This document shows positions 28,710-36,903 of a DNA stretch of 48,811 nucleotides, piece by piece. The stretch's first letter is position 1, and every line of letters begins with the position of its first letter. This DNA comes from a virus: positions 1-48,811 of IMG/VR virus record IMGVR_UViG_3300021168_000043. One strand, written 5' to 3'. Made by a program: the position numbers and the translations under genes. The notes beneath the pieces were generated by a model. The model did not search any database and was not told the origin of the DNA. It saw only the letters and a list, made by a program, of their open reading frames with translations.

Positions 28710-30374
28710 CTAAGTTCCTTTCAAGTTTGTGTTTGAGATGGAAGTGAGTAATGGATCTCCTTCCGGGTTGTAGAGGGTGGATGGTTCCGGCTCGCGGTTA
28801 AGCGGGGCCGGTGGAGAAGGCATGGTGCGGGGGTAAGAGATGAGACGATGGAACCAGAATGGGAAAAGGGCGTGATATTTGCGGATGAACCAGATGAAAT
28901 TTGCATCAAGAATCCACGACTCAGAACGGTCATCGGCGGCCCGCATGGTACGGCCATGGGCCTGGACGATGGTTTGGGCGGTGATGTAGGGGGCGTACTC
29001 CTTATCCTCTTCCTGGCGGGCGGTGAGGACCTTGCCACGAGTGTCCAGGAAAGGGACCTTGGGGATGATATTGTACTCACTGCTGGAGTACGAAAAATCT
29101 AATCCTGTCGTGATTGCGGGGGAGACTAATATCGCGGGGGGCTTGGCGGCACGGAAGCGGGCGATGCAATCGGCGGTCTCACTTCCCTTCTTGGGGACGA
29201 TCATGTGAGCGGAGAACTCGGAGTTGGCGCGGATCGTTTGGGAGCGTTCATAAGAGACGGAGTGGATGATGCCTTTGCGGTCGAGACGGCGGCGGATGAT
29301 GTTGTCCATGCGGGCCGTCCAGAGAACGTAATCATCCTCAGAAGTGCGGTGGTTGATCTGAAGGGGACGGCCATTGGAGCCGGTAGCCGGATAGACGTAG
29401 ACGGGGGAATGAGACGGCGGGAAGGAAGAAGCGTACTCGTAGAAGTCAATTTCGTCATCTTCAATGCCCAAAAGATGGATCGTCTTCTTCACCATCGTGG
29501 CGGAGACGAGAATGACCTTAGGGACGTTCCTGAACAGAATGGCGGCGGCGTAGTCTTCGGCCCAGACGGGTTCTAATCTGTAGCCGTCGCCAATGTGCTC
29601 CACCACCCACTCACCGGAGATTTCTAAGATGGATTTGACCTTGGTAGCTACGGAATTCCAGAAGCGCATCTCTTTGACGGTGGAGATGTGGGGGCGGCCC
29701 CGCTCTAGCTTGTCGGATTCGGCTACTAGTTTGAGTTGGTCAAGGTGGTCGGTGATGATGGGGAGCGATTCAGCGGCCCATTCGTGCCAGTCTTCAAGAG
29801 TGCCTTCACGGGGGAGGTTGATGCCAATCTTAGAGGCTTCCCAATAAGCCACTTCGATGGCCATAGCGGCGCATACTTCTGAATCTGAATCGTGTGCCTC
29901 GTCACATACCAGGAGATCGAACTCGCCCATACCGCGCCCGTAGCGATAGGAGCGGGTGTAGTAAGAATAATTGCTCACTACGAGAGAGGCGTCCAGCATT
30001 TTATTGCGGGCTTGCTCGTAGGCGCACTCTTCTGGCGGGCAACGGTGGTACTGGCCGTCTTCGCACGAACGACAGTCTTTGTCGATGCACGGGTAGTTGT
30101 TGCGCCCCCGCATGTCGATGAGGCCTATTAAGTTGAAGTCTGACACCAACTGACTCTGAAGACCCTTGGTAGAGGTGAGGATACAGGCGCGGGTGGAAGA
30201 GAGGAGAGCCTGGGCGATGTAGTAGGCGGATTTTCCGTCGCCGACCGGCATCGAGTGGGCTTGATAGACGTGGGTGGAGGCAAGGCCGCGAGTGAGGGCA
30301 AGGGTCTGGTTAGGCCGCCAAGTGCGGAATTTGGCGGGGAGGCCAACGTCGGAAGGTGTAAGGCCGGGGATCAC
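28710..30374 (-). CDS. DinG/XPD-like helicase with Fe-S cluster
   Basis: 554 residues; start GTG at 30374. Motifs: Walker A P-V-G-D-G-K-S near 46-52; four Cys in C-I-D-K-D-C-R-S-C and C-P-P-E-E-C, placed as in the Fe-S insert of XPD/DinG; D-E-A-H; and late Y-I-T-A-Q-T-I-V-Q-A-H-G-R-T-M-R (motif VI, Arg finger). This is an SF2 XPD-family 5'-3' DNA helicase. It reads in the core replication cluster with the ssDNA-binding candidate and Sak4-like gene. Confidence 0.9.
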   Translation of the reverse strand: MIPGLTPSDVGLPAKFRTWRPNQTLALTRGLASTHVYQAHSMPVGDGKSAYYIAQALLSSTRACILTSTKGLQSQLVSDFNLIGLIDMRGRNNYPCIDKDCRSCEDGQYHRCPPEECAYEQARNKMLDASLVVSNYSYYTRSYRYGRGMGEFDLLVCDEAHDSDSEVCAAMAIEVAYWEASKIGINLPREGTLEDWHEWAAESLPIITDHLDQLKLVAESDKLERGRPHISTVKEMRFWNSVATKVKSILEISGEWVVEHIGDGYRLEPVWAEDYAAAILFRNVPKVILVSATMVKKTIHLLGIEDDEIDFYEYASSFPPSHSPVYVYPATGSNGRPLQINHRTSEDDYVLWTARMDNIIRRRLDRKGIIHSVSYERSQTIRANSEFSAHMIVPKKGSETADCIARFRAAKPPAILVSPAITTGLDFSYSSSEYNIIPKVPFLDTRGKVLTARQEEDKEYAPYITAQTIVQAHGRTMRAADDRSESWILDANFIWFIRKYHALFPFWFHRLISYPRTMPSPPAPLNREPEPSTLYNPEGDPLLTSISNTNLKGT

Positions 30375-30377
30375 GTT

Positions 30378-30752
30378 TCAGATTCCAGAAAGGTGGCCGT
30401 CGGTGAACGCACGGACGATGTTTTTGAAGATGAAATCTTTTATGCGCTGTTCGACAGGTAACAAGCCGTACAGGACCATGCAGGGGTGCTCTTTTTTAGC
30501 GGCGTCCTTTACCGGGCCGTACTTCCAGCCGTCCTTGAGTTTGTCCTCTCGCCACGCCTCGTGCTGTGCTGAGGCTGGAGCGGCGGGATTAGCGATGGCA
30601 TATTCCACGCCTCTGATGGCGGATAGCCGTTGCCAGTCCTCCGCGTCTTTCCACTCTTTTTGTGAATCGTCGCCGATGGTCTGGCAGTACGATCTATTCG
30701 CATCGTGGCAGACACGAGCGATCTGTTCAACGTTCAAAAGTATCTCTGTCAT
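30378..30752 (-). CDS. RyR-domain protein
   Basis: 124 residues. It follows the RyR domain of ryanodine receptors and phage proteins: V-C-H-D-A-N-R-S-Y-C, D-A-E-D-W-Q-R-L-S-A, G-W-K-Y-G-P-V-K-D, and E-H-P-C-M-V-L-Y-G-L-L-P. Bacterial and phage RyR domains are often linked to nucleotide or ligand sensing and may take part in host-phage conflict; the ligand is unknown. Confidence 0.85.
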   Translation of the reverse strand: MTEILLNVEQIARVCHDANRSYCQTIGDDSQKEWKDAEDWQRLSAIRGVEYAIANPAAPASAQHEAWREDKLKDGWKYGPVKDAAKKEHPCMVLYGLLPVEQRIKDFIFKNIVRAFTDGHLSGI

Positions 30753-30780
30753 ATTCGCCCTTTCAAAAAACCTTCGTTAC

Positions 30781-31383
30781 TTACTCTTCGTCTTCGTCTG
30801 GCGGCCCCTTCGTACTCCTTAGCCACACCCCATACTTCGTGAAGAATCTCTCCCCGAACTTACGCATCCACATACTTGGCTTCAGCCTCAGGAGATGCTG
30901 GTGGATCTGGCTTATCAATCTTAGGCTCTCGCCTTGCTCACCTCTACCCACGTGCTCATTCACGCGATCCTCAAGTGCCAGAAACACCCTTTCCATCTTC
31001 ATCCCGGCTTCGTCCTCACGGATCAGTTCGATGTCGGCCTCAAACATCGACATATAGTGAACGGGCACCGTCTTACGGATCTGGCAGAGCCAAGCGCAAT
31101 GGCGGGCGGCGGCGTGGCGGAGCAGGTCTTTTTTGTTGGCGTAGGGGAAGCGTTTGGAGCCTAAGATCACGTCGAGCTGACGGTCCAGATTAGGGTGGAT
31201 GTTAAACGTTACGGTTACCTTCCTGCCTTTGTCGTCGGAGCCGGGGATCACGAATTCGTCCAGCTCCTTCAGAAGAAGCTCGCCGTCTACGTCGGCGTCC
31301 TGGAAGGGGACAACGACTTGTTCGTCTTCCTGGGAACGGCGGCGACGGCGCGGCGAGGAAGAGGAAGAAGGGGAAGAAGACAT
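30781..31383 (-). CDS. Ribbon-helix-helix-like hypothetical protein
   Basis: 200 residues. A Ser/Arg disordered N-terminus is followed by an acidic stretch. Then comes G-R-K-V-T-V-T-F-N-I-H-P-N-L-D-R-Q-L (about 62-80), reminiscent of an RHH strand-helix start. A helical C-terminus (F-L-A-L-E-D-R-V-N-E-H) ends in an acidic tail. Could be a DNA-binding regulator; support is limited to this pattern. Confidence 0.5.
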   Translation of the reverse strand: MSSSPSSSSSPRRRRRSQEDEQVVVPFQDADVDGELLLKELDEFVIPGSDDKGRKVTVTFNIHPNLDRQLDVILGSKRFPYANKKDLLRHAAARHCAWLCQIRKTVPVHYMSMFEADIELIREDEAGMKMERVFLALEDRVNEHVGRGEQGESLRLISQIHQHLLRLKPSMWMRKFGERFFTKYGVWLRSTKGPPDEDEE

Positions 31384-31392
31384 TCAAGGCCC

Positions 31393-31701
31393 TTAAGCTT
31401 TGGGTACGCGGAAGCCGTGCGGCTGAAGGATTGGGCCGTCTAATTGCGCTAACACGCTTTCAATCTGCTTCAGCTTCTCGCCCAGCCCGCGAAGAGTCAG
31501 CCCATACTCGATGCGCTGGATCTCCACGAAATTGGTGAGGGCGGCGGATAAGCTGCCTGCTGCGATATTCCCCTCCATCTCGTCAAGCTTGGCGACAATG
31601 GCGGTCTTGATGGCTAAGACCTCTTCGATGGCGGCCCTTTCGGCTTTATGCTGAGCCACGATGGCGGGGATCTGTTCGGGGGTGATCTGGACTTGAGGCA
31701 T
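31393..31701 (-). CDS. Coiled-coil hypothetical protein
   Basis: 102 residues, nearly all helix. A heptad-like pattern spans about 15-85 (A-E-R-A-A-I-E-E-V-L-A-I-K-T-A-I-V). The start M-P-Q-V-Q-I-T-P and the end P-H-G-F-R-V-P-K are likely ordered caps. A scaffold or binding partner; function unknown. Confidence 0.6.
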   Translation of the reverse strand: MPQVQITPEQIPAIVAQHKAERAAIEEVLAIKTAIVAKLDEMEGNIAAGSLSAALTNFVEIQRIEYGLTLRGLGEKLKQIESVLAQLDGPILQPHGFRVPKA

Positions 31702-31706
31702 AATTC

Positions 31707-32186
31707 TTAAGAAACCACCGATTGGTTGGCGATTCTATCTTCTGTCAGACGGTTGTGGAGTTGTTCCACCGTTTCCACATTGAGATGCATGGAATGAACC
31801 ATCTGAGCATAAAGAGGAAAAGCCATCTCACGGATAAGCTTACTGGGATGGTGATAGCCAATAATTTCCAGAGCATGCATCACATGCGAATACCAATGCT
31901 GGGGAAGATGGCCGAAGTTCGATGGTTTGAATGGGCGCGGCGGTGTGGACATGAAGAATGCGCCTTCTTCGTGATCCACTTCCCTCTCGTCTGCCGGATT
32001 CATAAAACAACAACGGATGAACGCTGTGATGCGGCGGCCCGGAGAAAATGCAACCCCTGTGCTGGTCCAAGCCTTAGGCTGTAGATCACAACCCCGCACG
32101 GCGGTTAGAAGTGTTCCCTGGTAGCGCAGAGGGAGTTCCATAACCCACGCCTGCAACACGCTCTTAGGTGTTTTTTGGTTTTCCAT
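31707..32186 (-). CDS. First gene of the leftward operon, hypothetical
   Basis: 159 residues from the ATG at 32186. Longer starts fall within the promoter itself. N-terminus V-L-Q-A-W-V-M-E-L-P-L-R-Y-Q-G-T-L-L-T-A-V, then C-D-L, D-E-R-E-V-D-H-E-E-G-A and a His-rich helical C-terminus. Phage early operons often begin with host-takeover proteins, but nothing specific is recognised. Transcription is predicted to start about 4 bases before the ATG. Confidence 0.6.
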   Translation of the reverse strand: MENQKTPKSVLQAWVMELPLRYQGTLLTAVRGCDLQPKAWTSTGVAFSPGRRITAFIRCCFMNPADEREVDHEEGAFFMSTPPRPFKPSNFGHLPQHWYSHVMHALEIIGYHHPSKLIREMAFPLYAQMVHSMHLNVETVEQLHNRLTEDRIANQSVVS

Positions 32187-32196
32187 CAGGGAATTC

Positions 32197-32225
32197 ATCA
32201 TAGATCTAGCGTTGCTGAGAGTCAA
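32197..32225 (-). promoter_or_regulatory. Strong leftward early promoter, nearly leaderless
   Basis: On the minus strand: TTGACT (32225-32220), a 17-bp spacer and TATGAT (32202-32197), five of six consensus bases in each box. Only 10 bases separate the -10 box from the ATG at 32186, so the RNA would carry a leader of about 3-5 bases. It likely drives the early replication operon. Confidence 0.65.
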
Positions 32226-32254
32226 CACTTATTTATACGCAAAATCTTGTATGC

Positions 32255-32297
32255 CCTTCTCCCTCTATGCACAAGCGGGAGAAGACGCGGGAGAAAC
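32255..32297. promoter_or_regulatory. Operator-like half sites between the divergent promoters
   Basis: CTTCTCCC (32257-32264) and GGGAGAAG (32277-32284) form a dyad, followed by a third half site GGGAGAAAC (32290-32298). These are halves of the 13-bp palindrome, set between the leftward and rightward promoters, where a regulator could act on both. Confidence 0.5.
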
Positions 32298-32307
32298 CTA
32301 CTATTAT

Positions 32308-32337
32308 TTGACTTCCGCTTGGGACTAGCCGGATAAT
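32308..32337 (+). promoter_or_regulatory. Rightward promoter of the Cro-like gene
   Basis: TTGACT (32308-32313), an 18-bp spacer and GATAAT (32332-32337): five of six consensus bases in each box. It reads toward the structured leader and the HTH gene at 32440. Confidence 0.65.
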
Positions 32338-32347
32338 GTGCCTCAGA

Positions 32348-32431
32348 GGGGGCCGGTCCACTCACTTGCTAATCAGTCATGCGATGCTGGCGCGTTCCGG
32401 GAGGGGCGTCAGTTTCTCCCGACCGGCCCCC
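32348..32431 (+). ncRNA. Structured leader RNA with an 11-bp closing stem
   Basis: GGGGGCCGGTC at 32348-32358 pairs perfectly with 32421-32431, enclosing 62 nt. A second stem, GGGAG/CTCCC, lies inside (32400-32420). It lies between the promoter and the start of the HTH gene, which itself lacks a good ribosome-binding site. It could be a regulatory 5' leader, attenuator or small RNA. It is not a tRNA: no TTCGA loop or D-arm fits. Confidence 0.5.
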
Positions 32432-32439
32432 GGTAATAA

Positions 32440-32646
32440 ATGAGTATGAAGACTGAAAAGAAATCCGAAGAATCGAAGGATTTGAGGATCAGCGAGCTGG
32501 CCCGCGAGATCGGAGTGAACCGCAGCCACGTAAGCCTGATCTTAAATGGGAAGCGGATGCCTAGTCTGCCGGTGGCCGGGAAGCTGGCCAAGGCCATGGG
32601 TGTTAGTCTTGATGAGCTGCACGCCCGCTTAGTCACAGCGGCGTAA
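32440..32646 (+). CDS. Cro/CI-family (XRE) regulator
   Basis: 68 residues. After a charged start, a full XRE HTH is visible: I-S-E-L-A-R-E-I-G-V-N-R-S-H-V-S-L-I-L-N-G-K-R, then L-A-K-A-M-G-V-S-L-D-E-L. This is the size of a Cro-like repressor. Its position beside divergent promoters suggests it controls the phage switch. It is the best candidate to bind the dispersed palindrome. Confidence 0.85.
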   Translation: MSMKTEKKSEESKDLRISELAREIGVNRSHVSLILNGKRMPSLPVAGKLAKAMGVSLDELHARLVTAA

Positions 32647-32679
32647 AAGGAAGAGTAAACAAGAAAGGATGCTGTAGAG

Positions 32680-33129
32680 ATGATGCATAAGACTAGCCCC
32701 AAGCTGGGGTCCTTCGACGTACTTGAGATTATGCCGCGTGGGAACTTCCCCATGCTGCTGCCGGGGGTTCTTCCTGGAAACGATAAATTCTTTTGCACCC
32801 AATCGGAAGCGACGGCGCTCATGGGCGCAATGTCGGGCCTATTGAACGCCCCCGGCAACGGCGGCAACGCCACGCTTACTGTGGTGCTCGACACTGAACC
32901 CGACACAGAATTCGTCTTCATGAAGGCGGACGCCCCCAACGTGTACGACGTAACGGGCACTTACTCTGTCGATCAGAAGACTTTTTCGGTGGGGGAGACG
33001 GCGGGCGAGCTGCTTGACCGGCAGACCACCCCACTTACCGGCATCGACCACACGCCGTATGCCGACCCCAAGAATCCCAAGCTGGCATTCTCGCTTGTGG
33101 CTGATGCCGTCAGATTCTTCTGGGAGTAG
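32680..33129 (+). CDS. Hypothetical protein behind the Cro-like gene
   Basis: 149 residues, starting 33 bases after the regulator behind AGAAAGGATG-type sequence. Early Pro/Met-rich part (M-P-R-G-N-F-P-M-L-L-P-G-V-L-P-G), a Gly/Asn stretch in the middle, and a C-terminal half with beta-like repeats and D-H-T-P-Y-A. Not recognised. It ends before a bidirectional terminator. Confidence 0.6.
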   Translation: MMHKTSPKLGSFDVLEIMPRGNFPMLLPGVLPGNDKFFCTQSEATALMGAMSGLLNAPGNGGNATLTVVLDTEPDTEFVFMKADAPNVYDVTGTYSVDQKTFSVGETAGELLDRQTTPLTGIDHTPYADPKNPKLAFSLVADAVRFFWE

Positions 33130-33148
33130 TGAATAAGAAAACGACTCC

Positions 33149-33200
33149 CCGGACCTAAAAAATCCGGTTGGGCGGTCTATATGGCCGCCCATTTATTTTT
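33149..33200. terminator. Terminator between convergent genes
   Basis: GGGCGGTC/GGCCGCCC (33170-33177/33183-33190) is followed by ATTTATTTTTC on the plus strand, a Rho-independent terminator for the rightward pair. A shorter CCGGA/TCCGG stem with an A-tract loop (33149-33166) precedes it. On the minus strand the same region may end the lipoprotein transcript. Confidence 0.65.
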
Positions 33201-33201
33201 C

Positions 33202-33693
33202 TTACTTCCTTGCCGCCTTCGCATCCCCCGCCGCCTTCTCACACTTCCCCCGCGTAGTCTCCAGCTTCATCTTCACATCATGCGTCATCTTAAACGTCTT
33301 TTCATTCGTCTTCCCCGTACCCACCGCCACCAATACCGCCTGCACCGCTGCCAGCACCCCTTGCGCCACCGCCTGAGCTTGTGGACTCAGCCCCGGAATC
33401 GTGGCAGGCAGATTCGAGTAATCCGCAATGATGGCTGCGCTGATCTTCGCCGTACTCAACCCCGATTCCGAATCCGTAATAGCCTTCCCCGTATCCTGTG
33501 CCACCGTCTCCGTAAGCGCCATCACCTTATTCCCATCCGCCGTGCTCACCACCCCGCTTGCCTCTAACGCCGCAATCGCCGCCGGAGCCGCTGCCGCCGC
33601 CACCGCCACCGCATCCAACAACCCAGTCAAGTGTGAGCATCCGCTTAAGCCTAAGCAAAGGCTCAAAATCGCTACAATCATAAGATTCTTCAT
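33202..33693 (-). CDS. Predicted lipoprotein
   Basis: 163 residues. A signal peptide with lipobox L-S-G-C (cleavage before Cys19) opens the protein, followed by a long Ala/Val-rich helix and a Lys-rich C-terminus with two Cys-flanked segments. Expected in the host envelope. Phage lipoproteins at this position can block superinfection or act at lysis; either is inference. Its leader carries a 12-of-13 palindrome (33705-33717) close to the ATG. Confidence 0.75.
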   Translation of the reverse strand: MKNLMIVAILSLCLGLSGCSHLTGLLDAVAVAAAAAPAAIAALEASGVVSTADGNKVMALTETVAQDTGKAITDSESGLSTAKISAAIIADYSNLPATIPGLSPQAQAVAQGVLAAVQAVLVAVGTGKTNEKTFKMTHDVKMKLETTRGKCEKAAGDAKAARK

Positions 33694-33704
33694 ACTCTCT
33701 GTTT

Positions 33705-33717
33705 TTCTCCCGGAGTA
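33705..33717. promoter_or_regulatory. Dispersed palindrome, 12 of 13 match
   Basis: TTCTCCCGGAGTA, 12 bp upstream of the lipoprotein ATG on the minus strand. Its CGGGAGAAAAAC end overlaps the likely ribosome-binding region, so bound protein or the RNA hairpin could block translation. Confidence 0.55.
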
Positions 33718-33835
33718 AAGAATAACAGACTTAGGGGCAGGAGAGAAATTATTTGCAAGCAGCCGGGGGAAGGGTTAAGATTGCTTGTGTTTACAGGCAG
33801 CAAACAAACGAGAAAGGGCGAAAAACGGAAAAACT

Positions 33836-34936
33836 ATGCCAGTGGAGCATTTTAGGCATCATCCTGATGTGCATCAGCCGTGGGCGGAATGGAGCGAGGA
33901 CGAGACGCTCCATGTGGCAGCTTGTTACTCTAATCCGTTTCGGTGGCGGACCCGGAGGGAACTGGCGAATGACTTTCGGCGGCATCTGAATGGAATGCCG
34001 AATGTCAGACTGTATATGGGGGAGTTGGCGTATGGGGACCGGCCTTTTGAAGTGACGGACCCAAGCCAACGCCTTGGAGACGTTCAATTCAGAACCACAT
34101 GCGAACTCTTTCATAAAGAGAATATTCTCAATCAAGTCATCAAACGGTTCCCGCCGGGATGGAAGTATGGGGCGGTGGTGGATGCGGACTTTCACTTCAC
34201 TCGGCATGATATTGCGCTGGAGACGATTCACCAGCTCCAGCATTATGACTGGGTGCAGATGTTCAGCAACTATGCCGATCTGAGCGGAGAGACATACGGG
34301 ACTGGGCATCAAGTGATTGGGACCAATTACGGGTTCGCCTACAACTACATTCAGAATGGGTACAAGCTGCCGGACGGATATGAGAACGGCGGCTGGAAGA
34401 AAGCCGGTTTTGAAGATTGCGACGATTACCACTACGCCATGGCGATGGGGAGGGGGTTAAAGGGCGTGGGGGCCACAGGCGGGGCTTGGGCGTTCAAGCG
34501 TGCGCCGTTCGATATGTGCGGTGGGTTGCTGGATCGGTGCATCTTGGGCCATGGGGATTGGTTCCAGACGTTCGGACTAGTGGGGGAAGAAGCGCCGGAC
34601 ATGCACATCGAGGGGTACACGCCCGATTATCGTCAATACATCCATGCGTGGCAGCAGAACGCGGCCAAGCTGAAGAAGAACATCGGATACGTCGATGGAT
34701 TCGCAACCCATTTCTTCCATGGGAGTAAGAATCGGCGGGCGTATGCTTCCAGGGATTTGATTCTGGTGAAGCATAAGTTTGCGCCGACCTACGATCTGAA
34801 GACGGATTGGCAGGGCATCTATCAGCTCACTCCGGATAAGCCGGGGCTACGGGATGACATCCGGCGATACTTTATCAGCCGCGACGAAAATGATCCGAAT
34901 CTTTATTCAACAGGAAAAGGAGATCGACCCAGATGA
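33836..34936 (+). CDS. Glycosyltransferase-like protein (GT-A pattern)
   Basis: 366 residues from the ATG at 33836. A D-A-D motif lies in A-V-V-D-A-D-F-H-F-T (about 117-126), the usual metal site of GT-A enzymes. G-T-N-Y-G-F-A-Y-N, a G-A-T-G-G-A-W-A-F-K segment and a late H-F-F-H-G-S pattern also fit. It would transfer a sugar from a nucleotide donor. Such phage enzymes may modify host surface sugars, DNA or virion proteins. It leads a rightward four-gene operon. Confidence 0.7.
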   Translation: MPVEHFRHHPDVHQPWAEWSEDETLHVAACYSNPFRWRTRRELANDFRRHLNGMPNVRLYMGELAYGDRPFEVTDPSQRLGDVQFRTTCELFHKENILNQVIKRFPPGWKYGAVVDADFHFTRHDIALETIHQLQHYDWVQMFSNYADLSGETYGTGHQVIGTNYGFAYNYIQNGYKLPDGYENGGWKKAGFEDCDDYHYAMAMGRGLKGVGATGGAWAFKRAPFDMCGGLLDRCILGHGDWFQTFGLVGEEAPDMHIEGYTPDYRQYIHAWQQNAAKLKKNIGYVDGFATHFFHGSKNRRAYASRDLILVKHKFAPTYDLKTDWQGIYQLTPDKPGLRDDIRRYFISRDENDPNLYSTGKGDRPR

Positions 34937-35181
34937 GGAATATTCAGACTGTGATCGCTCAGATTATCGCGGCGATTCCGCCTCAGCCGCCGTCTGCGCT
35001 GACGGATAACTTGACGGCGCTGACCGCCGAACTCAGCATCATCAACAGAACGGCGTCGTATTGGCCGCCGGAGGTGGAAAATGAGTTGTGGTCCCGGCTG
35101 GGGGCGGTGTGTTATCGGTACCTGCCTCCGCCGACCTTTGCCCCGTGGGCGGCGGCGATCTCGGTGATTATCACGCAATAG
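34933..35181 (+). CDS. Hypothetical small protein
   Basis: 82 residues: a hydrophobic N-terminal helix (I-Q-T-V-I-A-Q-I-I-A-A-I), Pro-rich turns and an A-A-A-I-S-V-I-I-T-Q end. Overlaps the preceding gene by 4 bases and lies 15 bases before the papain-like gene. Not recognised. Confidence 0.6.
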   Translation: MRNIQTVIAQIIAAIPPQPPSALTDNLTALTAELSIINRTASYWPPEVENELWSRLGAVCYRYLPPPTFAPWAAAISVIITQ

Positions 35182-35196
35182 GAGAAAGGAAGACTT

Positions 35197-35949
35197 ATGC
35201 AGCTTCACAAACTTGGAAAACACGCGCCGAAGTTCGACAGGCGGACGCTGATGCTGGATCGGTACACCAAGGCCCTTCCACCACCGCCGCCACAGGCTTA
35301 TTACCAGACCAAGGTATCGGCTTGGGGGATGCTTATGAACGATACGCTGGGAGATTGCGTCCCGGCGGCGTCGGGCCACATGATCGAGCAGTGGACCACG
35401 TATACGCTGAAGCCAGTGCCGGTCACCGATGAAGAGATCCTGATTGCTTACGAAGACATCGGCGGGTACGTCCCTGGTGATCCTTCGACCGACAACGGAT
35501 GCAATATGCTCGATGCGCTGAATTACTGGCGCAAGACCGGGATCGCGGGGCATAAGATTTCGGTGTACGCGGGGATCAATTTGCAGGGCGGGGAGTTGGC
35601 AGTCAGGAATCTTAAGTACTCCGTGTCGTTGTTCGGGAATTGCTATCTGGGCTTGGCGCTTCCTATCTCAGCGCAAGGGCAGACTGGTTGGCATGTCGAT
35701 GACTCAGACCCCACATCGGCCCAGGCGGGGAGTTGGGGCGGTCACTGCGTACCTATCGTGGGCTATAGTCCCAAATCGATCACGGTCGTCACCTGGGGGA
35801 GCATCTTGAACATGAGCTGGAATTTCTTCCAGCGTTACGCCGACGAAGCCTATTGTGTGCTTTCACAGGATTGGATCGAGACAAACGGTCTTGCTCCATC
35901 CGGTTTCGACTTCAACGCGCTTGACGCCGATCTGAAAGGCATCAACTGA
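35197..35949 (+). CDS. Papain-like (C39/C1-type) cysteine peptidase fold
   Basis: 250 residues, with AGGAGAAAGGAAG upstream. Catalytic-site pattern: Cys in M-L-M-N-D-T-L-G-D-C-V-P-A-A-S, His in W-G-G-H-C-V-P-I-V-G-Y, then W-G-S and an aromatic run (S-W-N-F-F-Q-R-Y), as in papain-like folds. The Asn is replaced by a Gly/Ser-Trp context, so activity is not certain. It could cleave a virion or host protein, or act as a structural domain. Confidence 0.7.
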   Translation: MQLHKLGKHAPKFDRRTLMLDRYTKALPPPPPQAYYQTKVSAWGMLMNDTLGDCVPAASGHMIEQWTTYTLKPVPVTDEEILIAYEDIGGYVPGDPSTDNGCNMLDALNYWRKTGIAGHKISVYAGINLQGGELAVRNLKYSVSLFGNCYLGLALPISAQGQTGWHVDDSDPTSAQAGSWGGHCVPIVGYSPKSITVVTWGSILNMSWNFFQRYADEAYCVLSQDWIETNGLAPSGFDFNALDADLKGIN

Positions 35950-35950
35950 A

Positions 35951-36313
35951 ATGCTTCCCTCAACCTCAAGCTTCCGCACGGATCGTAATCGAAACCCAAC
36001 TGCTTTTACCATCGACATCGCTAAAGAAGGCGGGCTGGTGGAGAACACGGATTATGTGACGGGCGATCCGTTTGAGGCTGGGGGACGCACTTACTTCACG
36101 GCCAAGCTGCTGGGCGATCCGGTGGCGCTGACGATTAAGGTGATTGATGCGATTGGGTTCTATACGCACGCGGGGGGAGAGCGGTGGGCGTATATTGGGA
36201 TGCCCCAATTTATCTGGGAGGCGCTGACGCCGGATCAGAAGAGAGATGTGGTGGGGGAGATGTACAAACGAGAAGGAGGGACGGAGATGCGGGGGCTATT
36301 CCCGCGTTTGTGA
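35951..36313 (+). CDS. Hypothetical protein, end of the rightward operon
   Basis: 120 residues starting 2 bases after the papain-like gene. A Ser/Thr-rich start leads to a beta core with F-T-I-D-I-A-K-E-G-G and a C-terminal helix (L-T-P-D-Q-K-R-D-V-V-G-E-M-Y). Overlaps the leftward gene at 36296 by 18 bases, tail to tail. Not recognised. Confidence 0.6.
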   Translation: MLPSTSSFRTDRNRNPTAFTIDIAKEGGLVENTDYVTGDPFEAGGRTYFTAKLLGDPVALTIKVIDAIGFYTHAGGERWAYIGMPQFIWEALTPDQKRDVVGEMYKREGGTEMRGLFPRL

Positions 36314-36568
36314 TTCGACGATAAGGGCACGTCCCTGATCCAAAACCTCTTGCATAAAGGCCCGCTGATCTTCCGTCAGTTGCTCTGGTAATTCTTCTTG
36401 CCCATTTATCAAACGGCGGGCCTTCTCATCGTTTTCAAAACAGCCTTTTAACCATTCAGCGAACTCTTCGTCATTCATTTTCCAACACTCCCCAAATCTG
36501 ATCAATAATCCGACCAAAAATGACGCAAGCCCAAACGCCATAAGCCAAGTTTGGATTCGTTCGCTCAT
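36296..36568 (-). CDS. Small membrane-anchored protein
   Basis: 90 residues. A membrane span at about 8-26 (L-M-A-F-G-L-A-S-F-L-V-G-L-L-I) precedes a charged soluble part. An internal ATG at 36478 with a good GGGGAG site could give a soluble short form. The stop of the GroES-like gene overlaps its ATG. Function unknown. Confidence 0.55.
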   Translation of the reverse strand: MSERIQTWLMAFGLASFLVGLLIRFGECWKMNDEEFAEWLKGCFENDEKARRLINGQEELPEQLTEDQRAFMQEVLDQGRALIVESQTRE

Positions 36569-36903
36569 TCCTCAAGCACCCCCCAAATCTGCCCGTGCTT
36601 CACCACCACGTACTGATTATCCATCTCATCCATATGCCCCTGATAAAACACCCTCACCCCGTACACCAGCCTACCCAAATCCTCCTCCAGCCACTCCGTC
36701 TTCAGATACTTATCCCGCTGCGGATTATTCCTCACCACCACCCCCTCGCGCATCGCCTTAAGCTGCTCATGTGCTTCGGCGGCGTTCTCCGGGAGATGTA
36801 GAGAGCCGTGCATGAGCGGCGTGGGGGAGACGCGTAAGAGGCAGGAGCCGGGAAGCGGGAGGAAGCGGACAGCCATGCCGGGGGTGAGATGGAGGCTAGG
36901 CAT
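36565..36903 (-). CDS. GroES-like co-chaperonin
   Basis: 112 residues, the size of phage GroES/Gp31-type proteins. Ends with the typical strand pattern V-R-V-F-Y-Q-G-H-M-D...Y-V-V-V-K-H-G-Q-I-W-G-V-L-E. The central mobile-loop equivalent is L-H-L-P-E-N-A-A-E-A. It would cap host GroEL to fold phage proteins such as the capsid. Contains a 12-of-13 palindrome copy (36785-36797) in the loop-coding region. Confidence 0.75.
   Translation of the reverse strand: MPSLHLTPGMAVRFLPLPGSCLLRVSPTPLMHGSLHLPENAAEAHEQLKAMREGVVVRNNPQRDKYLKTEWLEEDLGRLVYGVRVFYQGHMDEMDNQYVVVKHGQIWGVLEE
36785..36797. promoter_or_regulatory. Dispersed palindrome, 12 of 13 match (inside a gene)
   Basis: TTCTCCGGGAGAT within the GroES-like gene, encoding Leu-Pro-Glu-Asn on the minus strand. 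May reflect codon choice rather than an operator. Confidence 0.3.

Noticed and set aside
32348-32431. tRNA reading of the 11-bp stem leader
   Set aside because: Only the acceptor-like stem fits; there is no TTCGA loop, no D-arm and no proper anticodon stem.
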